Source: Thermoprotei archaeon (GTDB lineage Archaea > Thermoproteota > Thermoprotei > QMSL01 > B3-G16). From it: DNA of 5,246 nt. The stretch is taken from assembly GCA_021158375.1 (NCBI GenBank), contig JAGGUS010000242.1, forward strand, positions 1-5,246. Reading direction: 5' to 3'. Under the pieces are notes generated by a model. It saw only the letters and a program-made list of their open reading frames with translations, ran no database searches and was not told where the DNA came from. Both the position numbers and the translations under genes were made by a program. How positions within the stretch are numbered: the stretch's first letter is position 1; every line of letters starts with the position of its first letter. Positions 1 through 5,246 of this stretch are shown here, in pieces.

Positions 1-1806
1 ACTACTTATGGTGCACTTGATATGCCTTGGGTTGGAGTAACTAATGGTGATTTCGGCTATATGCTTCTGTGGGATGGGCGGAGCGCTGACGATGGGTTAT
101 GTATTACTAATCTCGTACATGTTAATAATGAGGAGTTACTCACACCATTTGCTTATCACGAACCAACTATGCAAAAATTTGGATACCCCCGTAGGATTCG
201 TTATATGTTCGTTTCAGAGGGGGGACATGTAGCTATATGTAAGCGTTATCGAGCTTATGCTAAACGACACGGCTTCTTAGTCACCCTTAAGGAGAAAGCA
301 AAGAGAAAGCCTGCAATAAGGCTATTAGCTGGGGCACCGGATATATGGGGAGCCAATGCGCTTAATATAGTTCAATTTTGTCGTGAAGTAAGAGCGGCAG
401 GAATAGAAAGAATGCTTATCAATGGCGTTTGGCAGGCTGAAATAATTGATTTCATTAAGGCGTTAGGATATCTTAGCGGACGTTATGACAATTATGAAGA
501 TTTATATGTATGCTGTGATAAGCATAGACCCCCATTTAACATGGGCAACATAGAGGATACTGCTATGAAACCGGACGGTACGCGATATTTAGGATGGGAA
601 ACTTGGGATAAGAAACACGTAGCATACAAGCGATGTTCACTCTTACAATTGGATGTAGCAAAGAAATATATCCCTGAACAACTTAAGGATCATCCGCATA
701 ATACATGGTTCTTAGATGTAACAACAGCTACTCCACTAATAGAATGTTATGACCCAAGGCATCCACATTCACGCACTGAAGATAGAGAAGCTAAAAGGAG
801 ATTGGCTAAATATGTAGGCGAGGAACTAGGCCTTGTACTTGGAGGTGAACATGGCCGCTGGTGGGGAGTAGATATATATGACTACTGGGAAGGTATGATG
901 AGCTGCAACCCAGCTTTTACATGGCCTGCAGGATATTTAAGACCTCCTCAGAAGCGAGAAGAGATAGGGGAGAAATACCTTAAATGGGGGCTTGGACATA
1001 AATACCGCGTACCATTATGGGAACTCGTATTTCACGATTGTGTGGTAAGCTATTGGTATTGGGGAGATAGCACTGATTTCCTCTATCGAGTTGCTCCAGA
1101 GCTAAGTGACAAAAAGGATGTATTTAACATACTCTATGGCACACCACCTATGTTCTGGGTCAATAAGTTAGGATTTACGTGGACTGATCCGAAACTACGT
1201 AAGCGACTACTTCAAAGCTATCGTATAACGTGCAAACTTCATGAGCAAATAGCATTTGATGAGATGATATCTCACGAATATCTAACTCCTGATCGTGACG
1301 TACAACGAACGCTCTTTGCTCCCACAGATAACCCACAGGAAGTAACAGAAGTAATAGTTAACTTCGGTGAAAAACCATATACATTAAAACGAAAAGGAAA
1401 GGAATATGTATTGCCGCAATTCGGTTTCTACGTTCACGGACCTCGTATTACTCAATATAGGATATTAGTTGACGGGCGGGAGGTAACTTACATTAGAACT
1501 AACGATTATATATTCTGTGATGCAGGTGGTAAGGAATATGACTTCGGCGTCTGCATTACAGATGGACAAGTAACTATAGAAGTTGAGGGAGAACACTATA
1601 TACGAATTGTTATAGAGGATCCGAAGACGAGAAAAGTTCTATTAAGACCACAAATGCTAGCAAAGGATTTTGACTTTAAGAGGGCTAAACTTAGGATACT
1701 TAATGAGAGAGGAGTTCCAGTAGTGCTAGTGAGAACAATACAGACTAAAGAAGATTACATAGAGATCCCATTGGCTAGAGGGAAGAAATTCATACTAATT
1801 TGGTAA
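1..1806 (+). CDS. GH101/GH129-related glycoside hydrolase (GHL-like), 5'-partial
   Basis: The frame is open to base 1 and the upstream codons (TTYGALD) run smoothly into MPWVGVTNGDFGY. The ATG at 22 is therefore probably an internal Met and the gene starts outside the window. Numbering from that Met, 594 residues are visible. Residues about 98-430 look like a TIM-barrel glycosidase: WFLDVTTATPL (229-239) with YDPRHPHSRTED just after, LGLVLGGEHG (269-278), YDYWEG (286-291), PLWELVFHDCVVSYWYWGD (331-349) and LYGTPPMFW (371-379). About 430-594 is beta-rich, like an accessory sandwich domain. The pattern matches my recollection of proteins related to endo-/exo-alpha-N-acetylgalactosaminidases. 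Asp232 and Glu276 are the candidate nucleophile and acid/base; their spacing of 44 is close to that recalled for the GH129 enzyme NagBb. A signal peptide cannot be assessed. Arg codons are about half CGN, unlike the neighbours. The family call is fairly sure; the substrate is unknown. Confidence 0.72.
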   Translation, partial: TTYGALDMPWVGVTNGDFGYMLLWDGRSADDGLCITNLVHVNNEELLTPFAYHEPTMQKFGYPRRIRYMFVSEGGHVAICKRYRAYAKRHGFLVTLKEKAKRKPAIRLLAGAPDIWGANALNIVQFCREVRAAGIERMLINGVWQAEIIDFIKALGYLSGRYDNYEDLYVCCDKHRPPFNMGNIEDTAMKPDGTRYLGWETWDKKHVAYKRCSLLQLDVAKKYIPEQLKDHPHNTWFLDVTTATPLIECYDPRHPHSRTEDREAKRRLAKYVGEELGLVLGGEHGRWWGVDIYDYWEGMMSCNPAFTWPAGYLRPPQKREEIGEKYLKWGLGHKYRVPLWELVFHDCVVSYWYWGDSTDFLYRVAPELSDKKDVFNILYGTPPMFWVNKLGFTWTDPKLRKRLLQSYRITCKLHEQIAFDEMISHEYLTPDRDVQRTLFAPTDNPQEVTEVIVNFGEKPYTLKRKGKEYVLPQFGFYVHGPRITQYRILVDGREVTYIRTNDYIFCDAGGKEYDFGVCITDGQVTIEVEGEHYIRIVIEDPKTRKVLLRPQMLAKDFDFKRAKLRILNERGVPVVLVRTIQTKEDYIEIPLARGKKFILIW

Positions 1807-1840
1807 CCCAGTAGATTCCAAAATACTCATAATAATTTCC

Positions 1841-1850
1841 AAAAATAAAA
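1841..1850 (-). terminator. T-rich tract, possible archaeal terminator
   Basis: On the minus strand this reads TTTTATTTTT, 30 bases past the stop codon of the small minus-strand gene ending at 1880. Archaeal RNA polymerase typically terminates at such U-rich tracts without a hairpin. It lies in the 73-base gap between two convergent stop codons. The call rests on composition and position only. Confidence 0.3.
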
Positions 1851-1879
1851 CATGGGCAACCACATAAATTCAATAAGAC

Positions 1880-2398
1880 CTAAATAGCAACTATATCTAT
1901 AACTAAACCTACCTTACCTGAGCCTTCAGCGATCCAATAAAGGTTAAGAGTAATGACATACATTCCTGCCTCAACTTTTATGGGAGCATCATAACCAGGA
2001 ATTATTGTCATGACTCTAGCACACTTCATATCCTTAACATACATACAAGGCATGCTTATTGTATATATTTTTCCATCACTAACCCTCTCGAGAACCAGGA
2101 ACCCATTAAGACATATTTTCACATCACCTTCTGTAGCTCCTTTTATATTCACTTTTATTAACCGAGCCTCTCTTAAATCGATAACCGCCACATTCTTAAA
2201 GCTCTTCTCACCTTTAAATTCCGTTATATTAAGCGTAAGTGTAATCCCTATGAACGGCTTTGGTACGTCTACATTACCTTTAATGACAAAACGAAAAATG
2301 AAATCTTCACTCAAGGCACTGAAACTTAAAGCACCGAGGAAAAACGAGACTACTATCGCGACGAGCAAGATTACCATAAATTTAAACTTAGAAAGCAT
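1880..2398 (-). CDS. Hypothetical membrane-anchored or secreted beta-rich protein
   Basis: I do not recognise this 172-residue protein. It starts with a basic stretch (MLSKFKF) and a hydrophobic segment at about residues 8-28, which fits a Sec signal peptide or an N-terminal membrane anchor; a possible cleavage site lies near SFSALS-ED. The rest alternates hydrophobic and polar residues in strand-like runs (ITLTLNITEF, VAVIDL, LIKVNI, YVITLNLYW, VGLVIDIVAI) and should be an extracellular beta-sandwich. Cys96, Cys118 and Cys126 are its only cysteines and two could form a disulfide. The start at 2398 is supported by GGGATGA about 3-9 bases upstream and a TATA-like box near 2432-2437. Coding use is plausible because the overlapping plus-strand frame (2010-2414) lacks any domain-like character. 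It is convergent with the glycoside hydrolase and appears monocistronic. It might act at the cell envelope, but no function can be assigned. Confidence 0.7.
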   Translation of the reverse strand: MLSKFKFMVILLVAIVVSFFLGALSFSALSEDFIFRFVIKGNVDVPKPFIGITLTLNITEFKGEKSFKNVAVIDLREARLIKVNIKGATEGDVKICLNGFLVLERVSDGKIYTISMPCMYVKDMKCARVMTIIPGYDAPIKVEAGMYVITLNLYWIAEGSGKVGLVIDIVAI

Positions 2399-2431
2399 AT
2401 TTCATCCCAAATAATTATGATCTAAACCCCC

Positions 2432-2437
2432 TTATAA
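2432..2437 (-). promoter_or_regulatory. TATA-like box for the gene starting at 2398
   Basis: The minus strand reads GGATTATAAGGGG here. Transcription starting about 25 bases downstream would begin near 2410 and leave a leader of about 10 bases carrying the GGGATGA Shine-Dalgarno-like sequence. The inference is from spacing and composition. Confidence 0.4.
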
Positions 2438-2442
2438 TCCTA

Positions 2443-2682
2443 TTTTCTTTTCACAATACAAACACTAATTTTCTCATGAGATGCTCTAGCATTACATGTG
2501 AAGCTATGTACCTTAGGCATTCTGTAGAAATTCAGCTCTCAAGCTAAAAGTTTAAACGAAAATGTTAATGAACTAGGTATAAACGATAGTTCTAGGGAAT
2601 GAAAAGGTGTCTCTTGTTTCATACGATTTATTTGGTTATGTCATAAGCCTTAATCAGAAAGCTTATTGTTAAGGAATGGTGT
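2443..2682. other. Non-coding intergenic stretch
   Basis: No convincing gene is visible on either strand. The longest open stretches are mini-ORFs of 15-27 codons without Shine-Dalgarno sequences. I searched by eye for C/D-box guide RNA boxes (RTGATGA with CTGA) and found none. The only local structure is the inverted repeat at 2570-2592. Composition is AT-rich and contrasts sharply with the GC-rich tRNA gene that follows. Confidence 0.6.
2570..2592. repeat. Perfect 6-bp inverted repeat enclosing a TATAAA
   Basis: GAACTA at 2570-2575 is the reverse complement of TAGTTC at 2587-2592, separated by 11 bases that contain TATAAA (2578-2583). The form is that of a small operator around a promoter element. 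However, no gene begins at the expected distance on the plus strand, and a 6-bp repeat can arise by chance in AT-rich DNA. Confidence 0.35.
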
Positions 2683-2685
2683 TGG

Positions 2686-2812
2686 TGCCCCGGCCGGGAT
2701 TTGAACCCGGGTCCTCGGCTCGAGAGGCCGACATCCTTGACCGGGCTAGACGACCGGATGGAGCTGATGGACAGCGGCTCCCACGCGGCGCAGCCCAAAA
2801 TCTGGCCGGGGC
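2686..2812 (-). tRNA. tRNA-Glu (anticodon CUC) with acceptor-stem intron
   Basis: Read on the minus strand, all tRNA parts are present. The T arm is CCGGG-TTCAAAT-CCCGG (2710-2694). The anticodon arm is TCGGC-CTCTCGA-GCCGA (2731-2715) with anticodon CTC at 2724-2722. The D arm has GTCT/GGAT around an 11-base loop with GG. The 3' acceptor strand is CCGGGGC (2693-2687) and the discriminator is A at 2686. The bases just 5' of the D arm (CATCCGG) pair only in part with the acceptor. The perfect partner GCCCCGG lies 52 bases upstream at 2812-2806, so an intron must be removed. The mature RNA would be 75 bases and about 71% GC, which fits a thermophile. CCA follows the discriminator directly (2685-2683), so the tail may be encoded. 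A TATA-like box sits about 22-31 bases before G1. The CUC anticodon decodes GAG. Confidence 0.9.
2757..2808 (-). other. 52-nt intron in the acceptor stem of tRNA-Glu
   Basis: CCGG occurs at both exon junctions, so five splice registers give the same mature tRNA. I prefer GCCC|intron|CGG, between acceptor positions 4 and 5. Only in that register can intron bases 2-5 (GGCC) pair with exon bases GGTC, giving the 4-bp central helix of a bulge-helix-bulge with a 3-base bulge on each side. The outer helix would be short: C2-G10, G1-U11, G-1-C12. The motif is therefore relaxed. The intron is GC-rich and can form GCTG-TCCAT-CAGC. Splicing would need the archaeal tRNA endonuclease, probably the heteromeric form with broad specificity. 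Confidence 0.7.
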
Positions 2813-2833
2813 CAAGATATTCTTATTTATCAC

Positions 2834-2843
2834 ATATTTTTAA
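2834..2843 (-). promoter_or_regulatory. TATA-like element for the tRNA gene, in a divergent promoter region
   Basis: The minus strand reads TTAAAAATAT, ending 21 bases before the first tRNA base at 2812, the usual archaeal TATA spacing. On the plus strand the neighbouring TTATTTAT (2823-2830) or this same tract could serve the gene starting at 2865. The 52 bases between the two genes thus carry both promoters. Confidence 0.5.
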
Positions 2844-2855
2844 TGTTTTCGTCAT

Positions 2856-2860
2856 GGGAG
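2856..2860 (+). promoter_or_regulatory. Shine-Dalgarno of the NTPase gene
   Basis: GGGAG lies four bases before the ATG at 2865 and supports that start. It implies a transcript with a short leader rather than a leaderless one. Confidence 0.55.
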
Positions 2861-2864
2861 TAAG

Positions 2865-3413
2865 ATGTTGCTAATCGCAGTAGGGTCTACGAATCCTGTA
2901 AAGGTAAATGCCGTAAGGAATGTACTATCTAGAATATATGGCGATATAAAGGTTATAGGTGTGAAAGTCGATAGTGGTGTTAGCGAACAACCTCTTAGTG
3001 AAGAAGAGACTATAGTTGGAGCCATAAATAGGGCTAAGAGAGCTAGAGATTTAGTAGATGCAGATCTTGGTGTCGGTATAGAGGCAGGCTTAGTTAAAAC
3101 GCCATATACATTGAGCGGCTATATGGATGTCCAATATTGTGCGATTATTGATAGGCGGGGAGTAATTACGTTAGGTCAAGGACCGGGTTTTGAGTATCCT
3201 AGGCTTGTAGTTAGGAGAATTTTAAGGGAGAGCAAATCTGCTGGGGAGGTATTTGAGGAGATTACAGGGATAGCGGATATAGGCAAGAAGATGGGAGCTA
3301 TAGGATACTTATCTAAGGGCCTTATCGATAGGACTAAATTAAGCGAAATAGCAGTAGTAATGGCTATGATCCCTAGATTAAACAAAGACCTTTATGAATT
3401 GTATAAAGTTTAG
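2865..3413 (+). CDS. Inosine/xanthosine triphosphatase, YjjX/DUF84 family
   Basis: This 182-residue protein has the usual length for the YjjX (DUF84, NTPase_I-T) family. These enzymes hydrolyse non-canonical nucleotides such as ITP and XTP and keep deaminated purines out of nucleic acids. Visible family motifs are GSTNPVKVNAV (7-17), the substrate loop SGVSEQPLSEEET (37-49) followed by GAINRA, GIEAG (71-75), GQGPGFEYP (104-112) and GYLSKGLIDR (147-156). The start follows GGGAG by four bases and gives the hydrophobic first strand MLLIAVGSTN expected of the family. It is a cytoplasmic housekeeping protein. It stands alone, divergent from tRNA-Glu, and its TAG stop overlaps the convergent methionine synthase stop by four bases. 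Twelve of its 13 Arg codons are AGA/AGG. The family assignment is sure; the exact substrate range is inferred from relatives. Confidence 0.9.
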   Translation: MLLIAVGSTNPVKVNAVRNVLSRIYGDIKVIGVKVDSGVSEQPLSEEETIVGAINRAKRARDLVDADLGVGIEAGLVKTPYTLSGYMDVQYCAIIDRRGVITLGQGPGFEYPRLVVRRILRESKSAGEVFEEITGIADIGKKMGAIGYLSKGLIDRTKLSEIAVVMAMIPRLNKDLYELYKV

Positions 3414-4393
3414 ACTTCTATTCGCAGTTCCTTAGCAACTATATCTCTAGCTCTTCTTAGTATGCGAAGTTTCTCTAAGGCTACTACATATGCCTTTTCT
3501 TCATCTAGCTTTCCTTTGAGACCACGAAAGCCGCAATCCGGCTTTACGAAAGCTATACGCTCAATACCGTATTGCTCTACTCCTTTAAGGATTAATCTTC
3601 TAACTTCCTCTACGTCTTCTACGTTAGGATCCGATGAAGAGATAACACCTATAGAGATGAACTTATCGTTATCTTCTAGAACTTGTCTAGTTATGGTTTT
3701 AAAGTTCGAGAGAGAGGCAGCAAACTCGTGGTCTAGTATCTTAAATTCTGTTTGAGCTAATGTCTCGAAGAGCGGACCTGATATTTTTCCACAAACATGT
3801 ATTCCCATATCTATGTTTATGCGCTTAGCTATTCTATTTAGTACGTCAATTATATCGTCAACTGTATAATTGAACATTATTCTTTTAGTTCCAACTATTA
3901 CGCTGAGCATGGGCTCGTCTACTACTACGTATTCATAGCCTAGACTTACCATGTTATAGGCTAAAATGTATACGTAATCAGCAAGCTTCTCTACTATATC
4001 TAACTCGCTTAATGCTGTTGATCGTATACTCCTCTCCGACTTGAGATATATTTGAGAAGCTAAGGTAAAGGGGCCTGTTACACAAGCCTTAATTTTTCGA
4101 ATTTTCCGTCTCGAATCCTCACTCCTTCTTAGTACATCTAGGGTTATTTTAGCCTCTTGTAACGCGCTCTCATAATCAATTCTTAGTGACAGTTCTTCCT
4201 TTAAGAAATACCTCTTATTAGAGAGACTTAAGATACCAGAATTTACGAAAGGTTCCAAGAATTGATATATGAAGTCCCTTAGTTGTGGATAGTTAGGGCA
4301 GTCTATTGGAATCTTAATTACATCGTGAACCACGCGTACTACGTTATCTTCGCTATAGCTTAACGGAAAGCTACCTACATAGCTTGTTAACAT
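3410..4393 (-). CDS. Cobalamin-independent methionine synthase catalytic domain (archaeal core-MetE)
   Basis: At 327 residues this corresponds to the C-terminal catalytic barrel of MetE alone; bacterial MetE is more than twice as long and has an N-terminal folate-binding half. The zinc and homocysteine site is complete: His199 and Cys201 in IHVCG, Glu223 in DHEFA, and Cys287 in KPDCGFRGL. The spacings (2, 22, 64) nearly match E. coli MetE His641, Cys643, Glu665 and Cys726. Also visible are the start motif TSYVGSFPL, DCPNYPQLRDF (31-41), VTGPFT (105-110), VVDEP (157-161) and SIGVISSS (247-254). The enzyme transfers a methyl group to homocysteine in the cytoplasm. Family knowledge suggests that such short archaeal enzymes take the methyl group from a corrinoid protein or another non-folate donor, unless a separate N-terminal half exists elsewhere in the genome. 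No partner gene is adjacent here. The start at 4393 is 45 bases from a divergent transporter start. Confidence 0.88.
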   Translation of the reverse strand: MLTSYVGSFPLSYSEDNVVRVVHDVIKIPIDCPNYPQLRDFIYQFLEPFVNSGILSLSNKRYFLKEELSLRIDYESALQEAKITLDVLRRSEDSRRKIRKIKACVTGPFTLASQIYLKSERSIRSTALSELDIVEKLADYVYILAYNMVSLGYEYVVVDEPMLSVIVGTKRIMFNYTVDDIIDVLNRIAKRINIDMGIHVCGKISGPLFETLAQTEFKILDHEFAASLSNFKTITRQVLEDNDKFISIGVISSSDPNVEDVEEVRRLILKGVEQYGIERIAFVKPDCGFRGLKGKLDEEKAYVVALEKLRILRRARDIVAKELRIEV

Positions 4394-4403
4394 AGCCCAT
4401 CAA

Positions 4404-4434
4404 GAATATATATTCTCTAATGAGGTATAAAATA
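4404..4434. promoter_or_regulatory. Interlocked divergent TATA elements
   Basis: Two AT-rich elements lie in the 45-base gap between divergent starts. The element at 4405-4414 (AATATATATT) is placed to start plus-strand transcription near 4435, almost at the transporter ATG. The element at 4426-4434 (TATAAAATA, reading TATTTTATA on the minus strand) would start minus-strand transcription near 4404, about ten bases before the methionine synthase ATG. Each transcript would therefore begin near the other's TATA element. This is inferred from spacing only. Confidence 0.4.
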
Positions 4435-4438
4435 AGTG

Positions 4439-5246
4439 ATGCGAAATGATGAAGAACGTAAAGTAGGCATACGGAACGTAGTGACCCTAGGTATTGTAAG
4501 CTTCCTTAATGATATGAGTACAGAGATGATAAGACCGATGTTACCAACATTTGTAATAAACGTTCTTGGTGGCACTACAGCTAACTGGGGCTTAATAGAG
4601 GGGGTCTCTGAGTTCCTAAGCTACGCTCTTAGAATACCTTCAGGAATAATTTCAGATATATTTAGAAGACGGAAGGCATTAGCCGCTTTAGGTTACGGAA
4701 TATCAACAATATGTAAGCCATTTCTCGCCTTCTCTACTAAATGGATTCATGTGCTTTTACTTAAATCAGCTGATAGGATAGGAAAAGGTATTAGGACAGC
4801 ACCTAGAGATGCCATGATAGCGGAGTCCGTTAAGAGCGAAAAGGCAGGAATTGCGTTTGGGATACATAGGACTTTAGATCAAGCAGGAGCAATAATGGGA
4901 CCTTTACTAGCATTCATGCTTTTCCCGCTCTTAGGCTATAGAAAACTGTTCCTTTTATCATTCATACCTGGAGTTTTGGCAGTATTGATCTTGTTAGCAT
5001 TTGCTATTGAGGTAACACCAAGGGAGAAGTTGGGCAAGAAGGAGATAGGGGCCATAGTTAAGGAAAGGAGATTACTACTCTATACTATAATAACGCTAAT
5101 ATTCATGTGCGCACTTTATAGCTTTTCATACGTGCTTATATATGCTAATAGGATTCTAAACGTCCCAGATAGGTACTTGAACATAGTGTTTATAGTGCTG
5201 AATATAACTCATGTCTTAGTTAGTATGCCTATAGGAGCCCTTGCAG
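4439..5246 (+). CDS. Major facilitator superfamily transporter, 3'-partial
   Basis: The frame runs from ATG 4439 (GTG at 4436 is also possible; TAA at 4433 closes the frame) to the window edge without a stop, giving 269 residues of a protein expected to be about 400. Hydrophobic segments fall near 12-24, 50-72, 80-98, 148-166, 170-190, 213-236 and 247-268, matching the first seven or eight helices of an MFS carrier. The loop after the second helix has the MFS signature GIISDIFRRRK (69-79). A second conserved block, DRIGKGIRTAPRDA (112-125) with FGIHRTLDQAGAIMGPLLA (140-158), belongs to a widespread, mostly uncharacterised archaeal and bacterial branch often annotated as drug-efflux-like. The substrate cannot be told from sequence. 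No clear Shine-Dalgarno sits at the usual distance (GAGGT ends 12 bases upstream), so the transcript may be nearly leaderless. Fourteen of 18 Arg codons are AGR. Confidence 0.85.
   Translation, partial: MRNDEERKVGIRNVVTLGIVSFLNDMSTEMIRPMLPTFVINVLGGTTANWGLIEGVSEFLSYALRIPSGIISDIFRRRKALAALGYGISTICKPFLAFSTKWIHVLLLKSADRIGKGIRTAPRDAMIAESVKSEKAGIAFGIHRTLDQAGAIMGPLLAFMLFPLLGYRKLFLLSFIPGVLAVLILLAFAIEVTPREKLGKKEIGAIVKERRLLLYTIITLIFMCALYSFSYVLIYANRILNVPDRYLNIVFIVLNITHVLVSMPIGALA

Noticed and set aside
2010..2414. 134-codon plus-strand open frame opposite the small membrane protein
   Set aside because: It lies wholly antisense to the gene at 1880-2398, is rich in Ser, Thr and Leu without domain character, and the minus-strand product has a clear N-terminal hydrophobic segment, TATA-like box and ribosome site.
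2440..2520. 26-residue minus-strand mini-ORF (MPKVHSFTC...) just upstream of the small membrane protein gene
   Set aside because: It has no Shine-Dalgarno or well-placed promoter, and frames this short are common by chance.
2599..2646. 15-codon plus-strand ORF downstream of the TATAAA in the inverted repeat
   Set aside because: It is very short, and a transcript started from that TATAAA would begin at or after the ATG.
1807..2685. Integrated element using the tRNA-Glu gene as attachment site
   Set aside because: No integrase is present, and I saw no second copy of the tRNA 3' end in the window.
2754..2760. Reading CATCCGG as the true tRNA 5' acceptor strand, with no intron
   Set aside because: It mismatches the first two acceptor pairs and leaves a wobble at the third. 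A perfect GCCCCGG with a correctly spaced TATA-like box lies 52 bases upstream.
2760..2781. Hairpin-like GGAGC...GCTCC within the intron taken as a terminator or separate RNA
   Set aside because: It lies inside the inferred tRNA intron and is better explained as intron structure; no T tract follows it.
3176..3385. 69-codon minus-strand frame inside the NTPase gene
   Set aside because: It is the antisense shadow of a well-recognised family member.
3462..3755. 97-codon plus-strand frame inside the methionine synthase gene
   Set aside because: It is antisense to a gene with all catalytic residues and is Ser/Arg-rich with no recognisable motif.

Overview
The window reads as thermophilic archaeal DNA, most probably Thermoproteota. 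The evidence is an intron-containing tRNA gene with a very GC-rich mature body (about 71% by hand count) in otherwise AT-rich DNA. There are also TATA-like boxes about 25 bases before inferred starts, Arg codons mostly AGA/AGG in several genes, and a short 'core' MetE typical of archaea. The lineage is inferred from these traits; no marker gene identifies a genus.

Layout. Bases 1-1806 (+) hold the 3' part of a large glycoside-hydrolase-like gene resembling the GH101/GH129-related (GHL) proteins. Its reading frame is open to the left edge, so its true start lies outside the window. It converges on a small membrane-anchored or secreted protein of unknown function (1880-2398, -). A roughly 290-base non-coding stretch follows, containing one inverted repeat. 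Next comes tRNA-Glu(CUC) on the minus strand (2686-2812), interrupted by a 52-base intron inside the acceptor stem. Divergent from the tRNA is a YjjX/DUF84-type inosine/xanthosine triphosphatase (2865-3413, +). Its stop codon overlaps the stop of a convergent MetE catalytic-domain methionine synthase (3410-4393, -). Only 45 bases separate that gene's start from a divergent major-facilitator transporter (4439 to the right edge, +), which is cut off by the window.

How the genes relate. This is a compact run of single genes alternating in strand, not an operon. The nucleotide-pool cleaner, the methionine synthase and the tRNA are housekeeping functions. The glycoside hydrolase differs from the others in Arg codon use (about half CGN) and is the best candidate for an acquired gene. 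I see no mobile element, CRISPR array or defence system. The most interesting item is the tRNA intron in an unusual position.
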